This document shows, one piece after another, positions 48,501 through 59,756 of a stretch of DNA of 64,000 nucleotides. The stretch comes from Himantopus leucocephalus (taxonomy: Eukaryota > Chordata > Aves > Charadriiformes > Recurvirostridae), in NCBI GenBank assembly GCA_003993805.1, contig RSEF01000003.1, positions 34,820,681 through 34,884,680 of the forward strand. The letters are read 5' to 3'. The translations under genes and the position numbers were made by a program. The notes below the pieces were generated by a model, which did no database searches, was not told the DNA's origin, and saw nothing but the letters and a program-made list of their open reading frames with translations. Position 1 is the stretch's first letter, and every line of letters starts with the position of its first letter.

Positions 48501-51500
48501 GAGTCCTTATTTTAAAATTCTATTTAAACTGGGGAATACAATGTTTTTGTTCTTCCATCTTCATGTAATTAGTTGTTATGGCCTTCATTTTGCTAAGTCC
48601 TTATGCAAACTTTGCAAAGAGGAAAAAAAAAGTAATTTAAGCTTTCAAAACAATTCTGTGTAAGGATTTTGTTTGTACCCTGAAAATACCAAATAATTCC
48701 TTCTTGCTTTCTCAACAAGCTTTTCAAAAATATGTACTCAATTTGTTCAAGTTTTTCCCTAGAGAAAGTTTCTGTTGATTTAAGTGGCAATTTTGCTTGA
48801 GAAGAAAATATCGTTGCAATTCTTTATTTTGTTATTTTCTGTGCTTATACTGGTTTGAAATCTTGTTCTTTTTTGCAGTTCCTGTGAGATTCCTTGGTTG
48901 CTACCTTCTGTAACTTGTTCAAAGACTCTTGTTCCTTGCTTGCACAGGTTTTATGACCACACTGTTATTTTTATTCTTTGAGAAAGGTACTGTTTTAATG
49001 TATCTTTACTGCTGTCTAGATGTCCAGTCTGTGGTAATAAATATATTGTCAATATTCCATGTAGAGCACATGAAAAGATTGTGCAGGATTGCAACAAAGT
49101 GCTGTTCTGTAATGCCAGCTACTTAAAAACAGTTTGCAAGTGCTATTTGAATTACTGACTTACCTCTTCTGAGTATGTATAGTGCATCCTGCTACTGCTA
49201 ATACTGAAAATGCACTTTAGTACAGCACCAAACAGCTAATAAAGAAATAAGAAGCCTAGATATAGTTCTTTCTCTTGACTAAAGGGAATTGAACCAACAG
49301 CTTCCCAGGAAAATGTTCTAAGAAAGTTAGTTTTTCTATAAAGTTGAGCTACTTTTTGAAAAAAAATTAAGGTTAATTTAGCAAAGAAGCATAAATTATA
49401 GTTCAGTGGTTAAGGTACCAACTGGTAGTGGGAGACATGGACACAGGTCACCGCTCCTAACAATTTCTCTACTTCCTTCAATTTAGAAGTTTCTCTCTGA
49501 AACTCTCCACCGTTAATAAACGCCTGTCACTGCTTAACTTCCCAGCCCTGTCAGAAATTTCCCAGATTCTTTGAATTGTCACAGTTTTGTAAGATTCACA
49601 GTTATTTACGGTTTGGTGTTGAATGTTATGAATAGTTTTCTTCAGAGTGTGTGTGGGAAGAAACCCTAGCTAAGATATGTCAAATTGTTTCAGTATTTAT
49701 TGGTTTTGAAACAACATACTTTTTGAAAAATTGCAAAGCTTAATAGTGGCTTAAACACAAAAAAAAGAAACATTTTGAACAGAATTAAATGTTTTGATTA
49801 ACTGGAAAATAATTTGGTTTTATCATCAGACTGATTCTGAAAAATAGATTTATTTCTCTTTGCTTTAGCCAGTAAACCAAAAAATCAGGTATTTTCATAA
49901 CTTTGTTTATTTATAGTATTGCTGAATTTGAAACCTTAATAATTCTCTATTGATATACTGTAAATTTACGTACTCAGATTGATAGTCCTGTGTTGCTAAA
50001 TAATTAATGCTTAGTTTCATTAACTGTGCATTGCTATGCATTTCTGTTTAAAAGTCATGGCTTCTGATAAATGTATCTCCCTCTGCTGCTATAGAGGAAG
50101 GCAGTTCTATTATAGTTATTTTTCCTAGCAAAATTTCCACAACAACACCACATGTTAAAATAATTCTATGAAATAAGGTTGGTGACCTTAAAAAATTACT
50201 CATAGAGGAATGCTGCGAGTGGGCGTGGTAATAACTGGGCCATATCTAAAGAATGGTATATCCTAGAGTGGATTAAAAACCAGGGAAATTAATATTTTAA
50301 TAGTTTCCTAGAAAAATAGATCAAATAGATCTTAATTTCCAAGTGTCTCCTTGTGCAGATATGCAAGGTAATGGCTGATTGCAAATTCAGAGCCATCCCT
50401 CGTATATCAAAGTCTTGGCAATAGAATGTTGCTCTTTAAATTTAGTTCAATTCAATCTAAAACATTTTTTAATTACGGCTCATCTCATATGAGGGGAGCT
50501 GTTGAGCCTTCTGATTATGTATTCCCTGTCTTTTTTTACCGACGATGTCCTCATTAATGTTGAAAAATGTTAAATAATGTATTAATGACAGATACAATCA
50601 AATGAGATGAAGTTATTTCCAGCACTTTGTTCTATTTGTATTTCAGTAGCACGGAAAGAAAACTCAAAGCCTTTCAGCTGAATCTACTTCACATCAAGTA
50701 TGAGATTTAGTTCTAGGTATCGTACCTCTCTATTTCAACGATGTTTTGCAATGACCTTGGTTTCATGGATTGTTTTTTGATTTGTGCTTGGTAGGATCAA
50801 GCATGAATACATTACATATAAAGGAAATATATGCATATGTGCATGTATAGGCATGTGCACATATATAAAAATATAAAAGCCTGAGTCAAACATAGAAATT
50901 AGAATATCTTGTACATTGGCAGAGTTGCAAGCAATGGAAAGTATTAGACAAATCAAAGAAGATGGTTCTGCCATTAAAACACTGGACCAGAAATTAGGGG
51001 ATCATTAAAATGGAGAGTTATGTTTCTTCTTTCTGATTAATTCTGAGGTTTCTGTATTTAAGTTGTAAACTCTCCTAGTGATCTCTTGGTCTGTGCATGT
51101 ATCTTGCCTACCGCAACACACTGTCTTTCCAAGAAGGAAAATTAGGCCATTCTCTGAGACCAGCTGAAGTGGCACAGATCACATCATGTGTTTAATTGGA
51201 CTTCCTTCTCAAAACAGGGTGGCAGCATCGAAACTGCATATTGGGAGTGGTCTCCAGTGTGGTCGCTGACATGGGCTGTGGCTGGGCTTGCACTCATGCA
51301 CTGTCTGGGAAGGTGCTAATTCGTGAAGATCAAAACTCTGCCAGGGGGCATGCTAGGAATTCAACAGTACGAGTGTTTGTGGGTGAGGGCTTAATCCTCT
51401 TCACTGACTTCTTTTTATTTATTGTTATCGAAGTAGTCAGAGAGCTCTGCCAAAATTGATGTTTCAAAATACTATTGTAAGATGAGAAGTATTAATACAA

Positions 51501-54500
51501 CTAAGAAGGTACTGTGCTTTCATCTTAATATGATGCTGGTCTTCATTTTCTAGTCTAAGTCAGTTTTCCAACAGTTCATATTAAAAAAATCCTTAGAAAG
51601 AAAAATAAAGATGTGTAATATGTTATACTTTTATTATGCATAATGATCAAATAATTCCTAGTATATGTGTTATCATACAGAAGATATTAGAATTTCTTAT
51701 ATTATTCATCCACTGCATTTTTTATGGTATGAAAATTTTGTGAGTAGCAGATATGTTGTACTTAGTCAAATTGTTGTGTTAATATCCTTGTGGCTATGGT
51801 TTTATTTTAGCTAAGCGCTTCTTTTAAAAACAGGCAATATATTATTTTCATAATTAAATTGTACTGATTTACCATTAAAATCTGGGAAGAAAGCCAACCG
51901 AAAACTCTTAACGGCTTTTAATTGTATTCTGAACATTAGTGTGTCACCTAGTTGCTTTATTCTGCTGTTACTGTTAGCGCGGAATTGGGGTGGGGGTGAG
52001 ACAGGAGGCAGGAAGAGAAGATACTGGCTTGGAGTTTGAATGATTTGCCAAGATCTCAGATCAAAAGGGTCTGAAATAAGAAAGATTTATGGAAAGAGGA
52101 ATTTACGGAACAAAGGCAGGAGCAGAAACAGGAGAAGATCATGCTACGATATACAAGTGGCAACAAACCTTCCATAAATTATTTTTTCTATTGTCCGCGG
52201 CATCAAAGGTGTCAAGGAGGGGGAAATGTAGAGTGTCTAAAAGTTGCATAGCATGAGACATTTTGAAGAAGAAAAGAAGGGAGAGGACACAACTCAAGGA
52301 GTGCCACCGAAATAATTGTTGAATCATTAATGAACTTGATGGCAAAGTGAAGTACTAGGAAGTTGTGAGAGACCATAAGAGACCACAAGAGACCACACTT
52401 AGCTTTTGCGGGGAATGCTTTAGACCAGTGATGAGGTATATTTTGACTATAGCTTCAAGGAGCCATCATATTTAGAAAAAAGAAAAAAAAAGTTATTGCA
52501 ATATGCAATAATTTAAATATGAATCATAACCCAAAAGATGCTAAGCACTTCCCTTACTATGTGGAGAAAAGGGAGGGACTGAGGAAGAAATGAGAATGAG
52601 GCTCCAGGAATTACTTAGGAAACCTGGCATACAGTATTTCCAATAGTCATGTAGGATACGGTCATTGAAATAATGGCAGCAATGATCCACTTTCAACAGG
52701 AAATGGAGATTTGGAACTTCCTTGGTCTGAGAAAGAAAGCATCTGGTCGAAAACTTTCCATAGAGTCCTCACATCTTCTGTCCTCAGTCTGTTAGAATCC
52801 AGATCTGTAAACTCTTCTTTATTTTGTTTTGTTTTTATAATTGGAATTTCAGGTAGAAATGTCTGGCTACAGGGTATGGTGTACACTCAGGGAGGTTCAG
52901 TAGACACAAAAAACATAAGAAATGCTGGTAACTGGCGAACAGTAGGATTATTCAATACAATTTCATTACAAAGACTCTGCAACATAATGTAACAATCCAT
53001 TGGGAATGCAGAGATTTTGTTTGGAAACTTTAATGCTGGCTTGAATGTCTGATATGCCATGAGAATACTATTTATATTTTAGTATGAACAACTGTGTCAA
53101 AATGTTTTTAATGAAGCAAGAATTTGGGCTCTTTTTTTTTTTTAAACTATTTTCAAAGTCAGATCACAATTGTTGAAAAGATCTTCTAAGCTTAAAAATA
53201 GGGAAATGAATCTGGACCCAGTTTCGAATTACTTGGGGTTTGCTCTGTATAGATCTAAACTGTACAGCTCACTAAAGCTGTGTAGTAACACATAGTTTGA
53301 TCTGGTCCTTATCTTGTCATTTCAAATCTCTGACTGTATGGAAAGTTGCATTTCTGAAATGTGAATTTGTGCCTAACTTACACTGGGAAACAGAAGAATT
53401 GTACGAACCTCTGAAAAGGAACACCACCAGTTTTCATTCACTGGTATGAGGAAAGAAGTTGAAATGGTGGCAAATCAGCTACCTGGACTATTTAAGTCAT
53501 CATTCACATTGGTCAAAAAAAGCCTTTTGTCAGAGACAGAAGAAAGAAAATCTATGAGGATAGCAAGAATCACAAGATATGTTTCTATTGCTACAGTAGG
53601 TATGGATTCTCCCAGACATAGGAAAGTATTGTAGAGTACTGCTGTGGAAGAGTAGAAGTAGAAAGAGTATGGACTCCATAATTTTCCATCTGCTCTGAAA
53701 AGTATCTGTGTGGAAAGGATGCACGATTCTTCTATTTGCTGTGAGCATTCCCAGTCACAGATGCTTATTTTAATGAGCAAGTGAGGTTTTTAGTGTGTTT
53801 AACCTCTATCAGCCTTACAGAATCAATTAACTGATTTCTGGACCCCACAGTAATTGCACCGACTTTATATTCTGCCACATGTAGTACTGAGTTACTGTAC
53901 TGGGGAGTTCCATACATCTCGGAGTTGCACCCACGATCCAGATAAACCAACAGCTACGGTCTTGTTAAATTCAGTGGGCTCTTGTCAAGATTTAGTATTT
54001 ATACTATTAAAACTTTAATAAGGTGATGATGTACGGGCTAAAGAACGCAGCCGCCTTTCAGGGGTGGGAGCTGAGTTGACCCCTGTCTTTCAATTCACTG
54101 ACCAAAGAGCTGAGAAAATCCAGGATGATAGTGATGGGCTAAAAGTAAATGGCCACATGCCTGAGCGAGCGGAAGCCAAGGAGGTGATTTGAGTCATAGG
54201 TGCATCTCTGAGTCACAGTGCCTCCCGGGGTGATTGCTGGGATCATGCTGAAGTTTATGACCTTAAGCAAGCGTTATTTTTCTGCAACTCATTTGACCTG
54301 GTAGCCGCAGAAGTTAATATTACTTGGTGTTTTCTCAGTGTCAGTTTTTCAGGGTTTCTTTTCAGACAACAACTTCATCTTTGTTGGGAAAAGGTGGGCA
54401 CTGTGTTACGACATGGATTTTCAGACATCAAAGGCAGATGTTTCTCTAAAAGTTTTAAATGCTAAAAGAAATATTTGTGCTTTTGAATTAGAGACAAATA

Positions 54501-55886
54501 CTTTCCCTCAGNTGTGGAAGTGAGATGTAATCTGATGTGTACCCAGACGGGCAAACTGTCCAGAGATTTAAAGAATCAGCCAGAAAGGTGAGGAAAGAAT
54601 AAGAAATGCTGAATGATAGTGTTAGAAAGCAGAAGTATGTAATATTTCATGTTACTGTGAGCAGTGTTCTCAGTGGTTAAATTCACTCCAGTTTCCATGT
54701 AGCTCCATTTGTTAATAAAGCTATGTGTGCACGTTAGGGCCCATTCCAGAAAACAGGGCTGTGCCTCCTAAAGATACCCACACTGGTAGCTGTTTAGCTG
54801 TTCATGGACTTCAAGGAACATATATTAGCCTAGTGATTACCATCCCATCATTGTCCTTCTGTTACAGGAGGTGGCATCTGTGCAAAGCAAATGTCTGTAT
54901 TATCATCCTTCTCCCAGAGACATTATAAAGTTTCAAACCACACCTGTTCCATTTCCAGAATACCATTTGCAGGTGGAAGCTGAATCTGTTACTTAAAAGA
55001 CCTGTTAATGTGACCAAAAAGTGGTGTGTAAAATCCTTATCTTTTGTTGTCTTTGCGCCAAGTGTTGTGAAGTAAGTTGTCCAGAAGGACTAAGCTGCTC
55101 TGATCAGATGGTAGTTCTGGTTGGGGTCTGCAAACCTCTTTGATTTGCTGGCATCCACAGCTTGGGCATAAAATAAAATAGTGACATCTCATGTTTGGAT
55201 CAGGCAATTCTCTTTTTTTACAACCAAAACAGAGCAAACAAGTCCTTGTTGAGATAGAACAGTAAACAACTTGGTCATTTTCTGCTGTCCTTACTCATCC
55301 TGCAAATGCTGTCCTCCTTGTGGTTGTTAGCAGGGGCAATATTAGTAAGACCAGCAGTATATCTGGGATCTGTTACAGGCAAAAAGGAAGAAGTATCCGA
55401 TGCTGTGACTGTTTCAGGCAGTGTAACCACAGATAATCAATCTGAGGAGCTGTCTACCCAGTAAAACAATGGTGTGAGGTAAAAAGGTTATGTGCACACA
55501 AAGTAGTTTCATCTAATGAGCAAGGCTTACAAAATAAGAGCAGAGATGTGGTAACCCATGTTTTGCCACGTATCAGCACCAAGGTTATGGATTCAATACT
55601 CTCGGAGACCTTAGATTGTCTCAGAGTTGCCAGCACATGTTGACGTCTGTGGCTACCTCTTCAGGGATGTGACAGTTAGATTAAGCAATTCTAAGAAAGT
55701 CAGCTATGTTTTTTCTGAGTAGGGATGAAGCCAATAGAATGGTTTGAATTTTTTATATGGTGTATGATCTATTGTGGTTTGTTCCTGTGATTTCGCATGG
55801 CTTGAATTATATTTCATTGCTGTGTAGGTTTTATGCTAATATTTTGGAATGATTGTGTGATGCCCATTTTTGCTATAATGTGTGAT
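45530..55886. other. Unique AT-rich noncoding DNA
   Basis: About 10 kb with no supportable gene, RNA or interspersed repeat. Open frames are 60-100 codons and unfamiliar. A single N lies at 54,512, next to the end of a short open frame starting near 54,353. Homopolymer runs are short. Confidence 0.55.
52369..52398. repeat. Three 10-bp tandem units (GAGACCACAA type)
   Basis: GAGACCATAA, GAGACCACAA and GAGACCACAC follow each other directly. It is a small tandem repeat with no sign of function. Confidence 0.85.
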
Positions 55887-56097
55887 TGAAGATCCAGTCA
55901 GTGGCTTTTTTCCACAGTCGTCATAGCACTCCATCTTATTTCTGCCATTCTGAAATATGCTTAAAACTGTGTTAATCGCTTAAAGTTTCAGNTGAAGATC
56001 CAGTCAGTGGCTTTTTTCCACAGTCGTCATAGCACTTCATCTTATTTCTGCCATTTTGAAATATGCTTAAAACTGTGTTAATCACTTAAAGTTTCAA
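55887..56097. repeat. ~105-bp duplication across a single N, copies differ by transitions
   Basis: Positions 55,887-55,991 and 55,993-56,097 are two versions of the same sequence (starting TGAAGATCCAGTCAGTGG) with one N at 55,992. They differ at about four sites, all C/T or G/A (for example CACTCCATC versus CACTTCATC, and AATCGCTT versus AATCACTT). Two alleles or two contig ends laid side by side is the simplest reading. A true recent tandem duplication is possible. Confidence 0.85.
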
Positions 56098-56912
56098 GAA
56101 AGACAGACACTTACGTGCTGTGATAAAAGGTACCCGTCACCAGCTGAATTAAAAAGGTTATGTTATCTGAGGTATTAGGCTAAAACTCACCTGATCCCCA
56201 GTCCTAGACTCACTATAAACACATGACAGGTAGGCACAATGTAATTTTCTACTGCTCTGACCATCAACCAAATTTGAAATAAAAAAATGAACTGTACTCT
56301 CCTGCTCCAAAGAAACTGAGCCCTGTCTACTTTTGACACCATCGTGGGATTCTAGTTACAGTAGGCAGGACAGAGAAACACAAAGGGGTTGTTCTGCTCC
56401 TTTTATGTATGTTTTACTCGGTAAGAAAGAATTTCTCTGCTGGAACTGACATGAGGAACTGATCCTGAATCATTGTTTCAGGTCCATGTTATTATTTGCA
56501 TTTTGGAAGTTTGCTTTGCAACCATAGGCTTATGCTTTTTTTTTTTTTTTAATGCCATCACTCATGGCACAAAAGTCTCCAGAACATTTTGCACACGATA
56601 CCTATTGTTTGCTTGTACTAAAAATGTGTAGTTATTACTCTGATTACTCTAATTCTTAGCAAAGAACAAAGGAGAAGATGAGTTACTCTTCCTCTTTTTG
56701 AAAATACTGTCTACCCCCAAACTTTGTTTTAAATGCGTATCAATTCTCCTGCTGTATGGCCCGCCTAAATTTCATTCTATCTCCAGTTTTGTCTCGTACC
56801 CAATCGCTTCCAGGAATAGAAAGAATTGCTTATCTCCTTTGTTTTCTCAGTATGAATTCTTGATTAGTCTAAAACATTACATTTTCCAATATATTTTAAG
56901 TTTGAGAAGAAG
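56098..56912. other. Unique noncoding DNA up to the second gap
   Basis: No gene or repeat recognised apart from a T run at about 56,537-56,550. Confidence 0.55.
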
Positions 56913-56922
56913 NNNNNNNNNN
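56913..56922. other. Assembly gap (10 N) at the 5' side of a CR1
   Basis: Ten N lie immediately before recognisable CR1 sequence. The gap probably hides more of the 5' part of that LINE. Confidence 0.99.
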
Positions 56923-57182
56923 GGCTGAGAGACTTGGGGTTGTTCAGCCTGGAGAAGAGAAGGCTACAGGCAGACCTTGTAGCTTCCTTCCAGTACTTAA
57001 AGGAGGACTACAGGAAAACTGGGGAAGGATTTTTTACTAGGGCAGGTAGTGATAAGATGAGGGGTAATGGTTTTAAACTGGAAGAGTGTAGATTTAGATT
57101 AGATATTAGGAAGAATTTCTTTACTGTGAGGGTGGTGAGACAGTGGCACAGGTTGCCCAGAGAAGATGTGGGTGCCCCATCC
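56923..57182 (+). mobile_element. CR1 LINE 3' region, upstream half (split by LTR copy 3)
   Basis: It begins with the CR1 words GGGGTTGTTCAGCCTGGAGA and GAAGAGAAGGCT. It continues through CTTCCAGTACTTAAAGGAGG, GATGAGGGGTAATGG and TTAGATTAGATATTAGGAAG, and reaches GGTTGCCCAGAG and GGTGCCCCATCC. This is the order of the 3' end of avian CR1 elements. The copy is interrupted at CATCC (57,178-57,182) by the LTR and resumes at 58,224. No intact reverse-transcriptase frame is in view. The 5' edge is lost in the gap. Confidence 0.95.
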
Positions 57183-58218
57183 GGTAGTGGTGCAGTCTCT
57201 CCACCCCCCACCTTAGGCCTCTCAGTACTTGGTGTGATGTCCTCCCTGCCTGGGCCACATAAGAATACACTGGAGCAGAACGTAACACAATGGTCTAACA
57301 TGAAAGAAAGAAAAGGTGGAGAGCAACAGACCAAGAACACAATATTGTGCCTGGTCCCCATGGCTCCTACCCTTTGAAGATAAAAACTGTAATTGATGGC
57401 TCCTGACAACATATGGATCGTGGCCACAGGGAGGGGGGTACGAGGACCACAAGTTCTAGCAAGTCCTGGGCTCACGTAACCGTGGAAAGTACCAAGATAC
57501 TCCATTGTCCGAGCTGGACCAGAGTGGAAAAGTACCTGACAAAAGTCAATTATCTCGGATCCTATAAGCAGCGATTAGAGTAAAGACCATTTGAGCTCTT
57601 CTGGATTGCAGCAGGTTGTGGCCAGTATCTCCCCTGAATTGGGATGCCACTCAGGCAACAGCTCACGGACTAGAAGGCCAGTGCAAGACAACCCCTCTTG
57701 AGCCTCAATTATTGCCCGTTGAGGAATTCTGATATATTGTATTTAACTTGAAAGGGAAATTTTAACTCTAGGCTAGCCTCTTTTTCACCCACCTCTCCAC
57801 TTACACGTTTATGATTAGCCTTATAGATGTGGACGCTCTTCCATTTGTCCGTGCACACGTAGGAGTTAAAAAGGGTACCCGCTGGCTCACTAGAGTCATG
57901 TGATATTAGGTCTTTGATTTCAGTGGTTATAGACCAGTGTGTGTTTGTGTATGCGCGTATTTATATGCATATGCAATAATTTGAGATCTGTGCTTTTGTT
58001 CATGTGTACATGTACTGATTTGGGATATTTTATAGTAAGTTACTGTGAATCCTGCCATCTTTGAATGTTTATTTATTTTTTTAAGTTACCCTTTAAACCT
58101 TTAAATGAGTTATTGATTAAATGCTGCTAAGATTTAACCTCTTGACTTATCTCAAACTATTAATAAATTTTGAATCACTGCTTAAACGTAACTGTGCCAA
58201 ATACTTCCATCCATGACA
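57183..58218 (+). mobile_element. Solo LTR copy 3 (1,036 bp) nested in a CR1
   Basis: It starts GGTAGTGGTGCAGTC and ends CTTCCATCCATGACA. The flanks are CATCC (57,178-57,182) and CGTCC (58,219-58,223), a 5-bp target duplication with one substitution. Removing the LTR and one flank joins two CR1 halves into the normal CR1 order (CCCCATCC then CTAGAGGTGTTCAAG), which independently confirms both boundaries. A TATAAG lies at 57,563-57,568 and an AATAAA at 58,162-58,167, about 600 bp apart. By eye it is close to copy 1. A frame of 165 codons on the minus strand (57,008-57,505) crosses the CR1-LTR joint and is meaningless as a gene. Confidence 0.93.
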
Positions 58219-58223
58219 CGTCC

Positions 58224-58356
58224 CTAGAGGTGTTCAAGCCCAGGCTGGATGGAGCTTTGGGCAACCTGGTCTAGTGGGAGGTGTCCCTGCCCATGGCAGG
58301 GGGGTTGGAATTAAGTGATCTTTAAGGTCCAACTCTAACCACTCCATGATTCTATA
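58224..58356 (+). mobile_element. CR1 LINE 3' end, downstream half (split by LTR copy 3)
   Basis: It resumes with CTAGAGGTGTTCAAGCCCAG and passes through GGCTGGATGGAGCTTTGGGC, AGTGGGAGGTGTCCCTGCCC, ATGGCAGGGGGGTTGGAA and AAGTGATCTTTAAGGTCC. It ends in a degraded octamer CCATGATTCTATA. This is the terminal CR1 3' UTR and completes the copy begun at 56,923. Confidence 0.95.
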
Positions 58357-59410
58357 AATTTCTCAGAAAGTTGCCCAGTTTCACTCCAGTGGTATTACTT
58401 TGTGAATTAGGATCGTTATGTAAGAAAAGCTGGGGAAACTAGCAAAAAACTGCGAAGAACAAAGTCAGTGCAGTGTATCAGTAAGTGAACATGGGAGACT
58501 GTGTCACCCTGCTATTTCTGCTTCTGTGACTGTTTGCTCTTTGGCTTTCTAGCTCTGTGTTCATAACTGTTGGTGTCTTCATTTACATTATAAATAAGCC
58601 ATTCTGGAACAAATATGAAACTTATTAAAATGATACTAATACTTCATTAGATTTTGGATCAGGCATAAAACATAAAGTACAAAAATCACAGTGGTAAGGA
58701 AATAATGGCACAGTCTCCATGCTGTATTTATTTTTCTAATAAAACATTTACAACCAAAGTTTTCATATTTTTTTTTCTTCCATGAAAAACTGAATCTGAA
58801 AAACAATGAATATTTTGCTTGTGATCCACAGTAATATCTCAGCTGTGCATAAAAATGAAATACATTTATTTAAGAATTAGAGTGCAAGGCTGATGAAAAT
58901 AAAGAACATGAGCAGTACACCATCTATCATCTTTTTCTGGATCATATACATTGAATTAAATGCCCTATCTCATTGTTTCAGGAGCTAGCATTTACACTAT
59001 CATGAATCCAAGTTCATGTTAGTTTGTTGTTAATAAATTACTTATATAATGTATTTTGACAAACAATTTTCTGGTAACATTTGCCAAAAATAATGTTTTC
59101 ATACATAGCATACATGAGAAAGAGAGAGATTTTTCATGTTAATATATTCGCTTTACTAAAACGGTTGTGTATTACCTGCTGAAAACTTGGTACGGAAATG
59201 AAAAGATTGTCATTTCACCCATAATAACACAACATTGTGCCAAAATATCAAACCTTTTTTTTTTTTTTTTACTATGAAAAAATAATGTCAAAGGTGTTCA
59301 CAGAAACAGTGAGGGATTGACCTTGTAGGTCATTATATTTCTTAAGGTTTCTAAGTTACTTATCCCCCTATTAGCCTAGTTTCTGAATAGCATTAGTCCT
59401 AAATACTCTG

Positions 59411-59756
59411 CTAACACTCTTCTAGGTAAGACAGTTGCTCATCTTCATCTGCCTCCTGATAATAAGGCCATGGGTAAGAAGCTACAAGCATTGAGAAGTG
59501 GCAATTTAAAGATCTCCGACAATATATTTGTTCTGCAGAAGGCGAGAAGTGTTTGAAGAAAGTCAAAGGAAACTTAGCTTTTGTGAGGTAGTGCATTCAG
59601 GGTCGAGAGCAGCATGAATGGGCATCGAGGCCGTTCATCAGGCTGCCACTGATTCGAGAGCCACAGTGATTTTCCGACTGGCACATACCTCTGAACCGAG
59701 CCTGTATAAAAACTGCAGGACGGCTGTCTACGCCTTATTCTGAAGCCCATCCCTGT
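59411..59756 (-). other. Possible two-exon minus-strand structure with CpG-bearing sequence, unidentified
   Basis: On the minus strand an acceptor-like ATTACACAG precedes 59,756. An open 68-bp segment (including MGFRIRRRQPS) follows and ends at a good donor CAGAG|GTATGT at 59,688. After ~156 bp, a pyrimidine-rich acceptor CTTCTCGCCTTCTGCAG precedes 59,532. From there one frame reads to a stop at 59,411-59,413 with an acidic tail (YYQEADEDEQLSYLEEC). The phases do not join into that frame with the upstream exon as drawn. The joined frame instead ends earlier, so the pair is not a proven gene. The region also carries several CpGs and, on the plus strand, TATAAAAA at 59,705-59,712. It may instead be a regulatory block. 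Confidence 0.15.

Noticed and set aside
54338..54523. Open plus-strand frame after a TTTTTCAG acceptor
   Set aside because: It looks protein-like but ends at a single N and has no supported donor. Evidence is too thin to call an exon.
57008..57505. 165-codon minus-strand open frame, the longest in the window
   Set aside because: It crosses the joint between CR1 and LTR copy 3 and lies wholly in repeat DNA, so it is not a gene.
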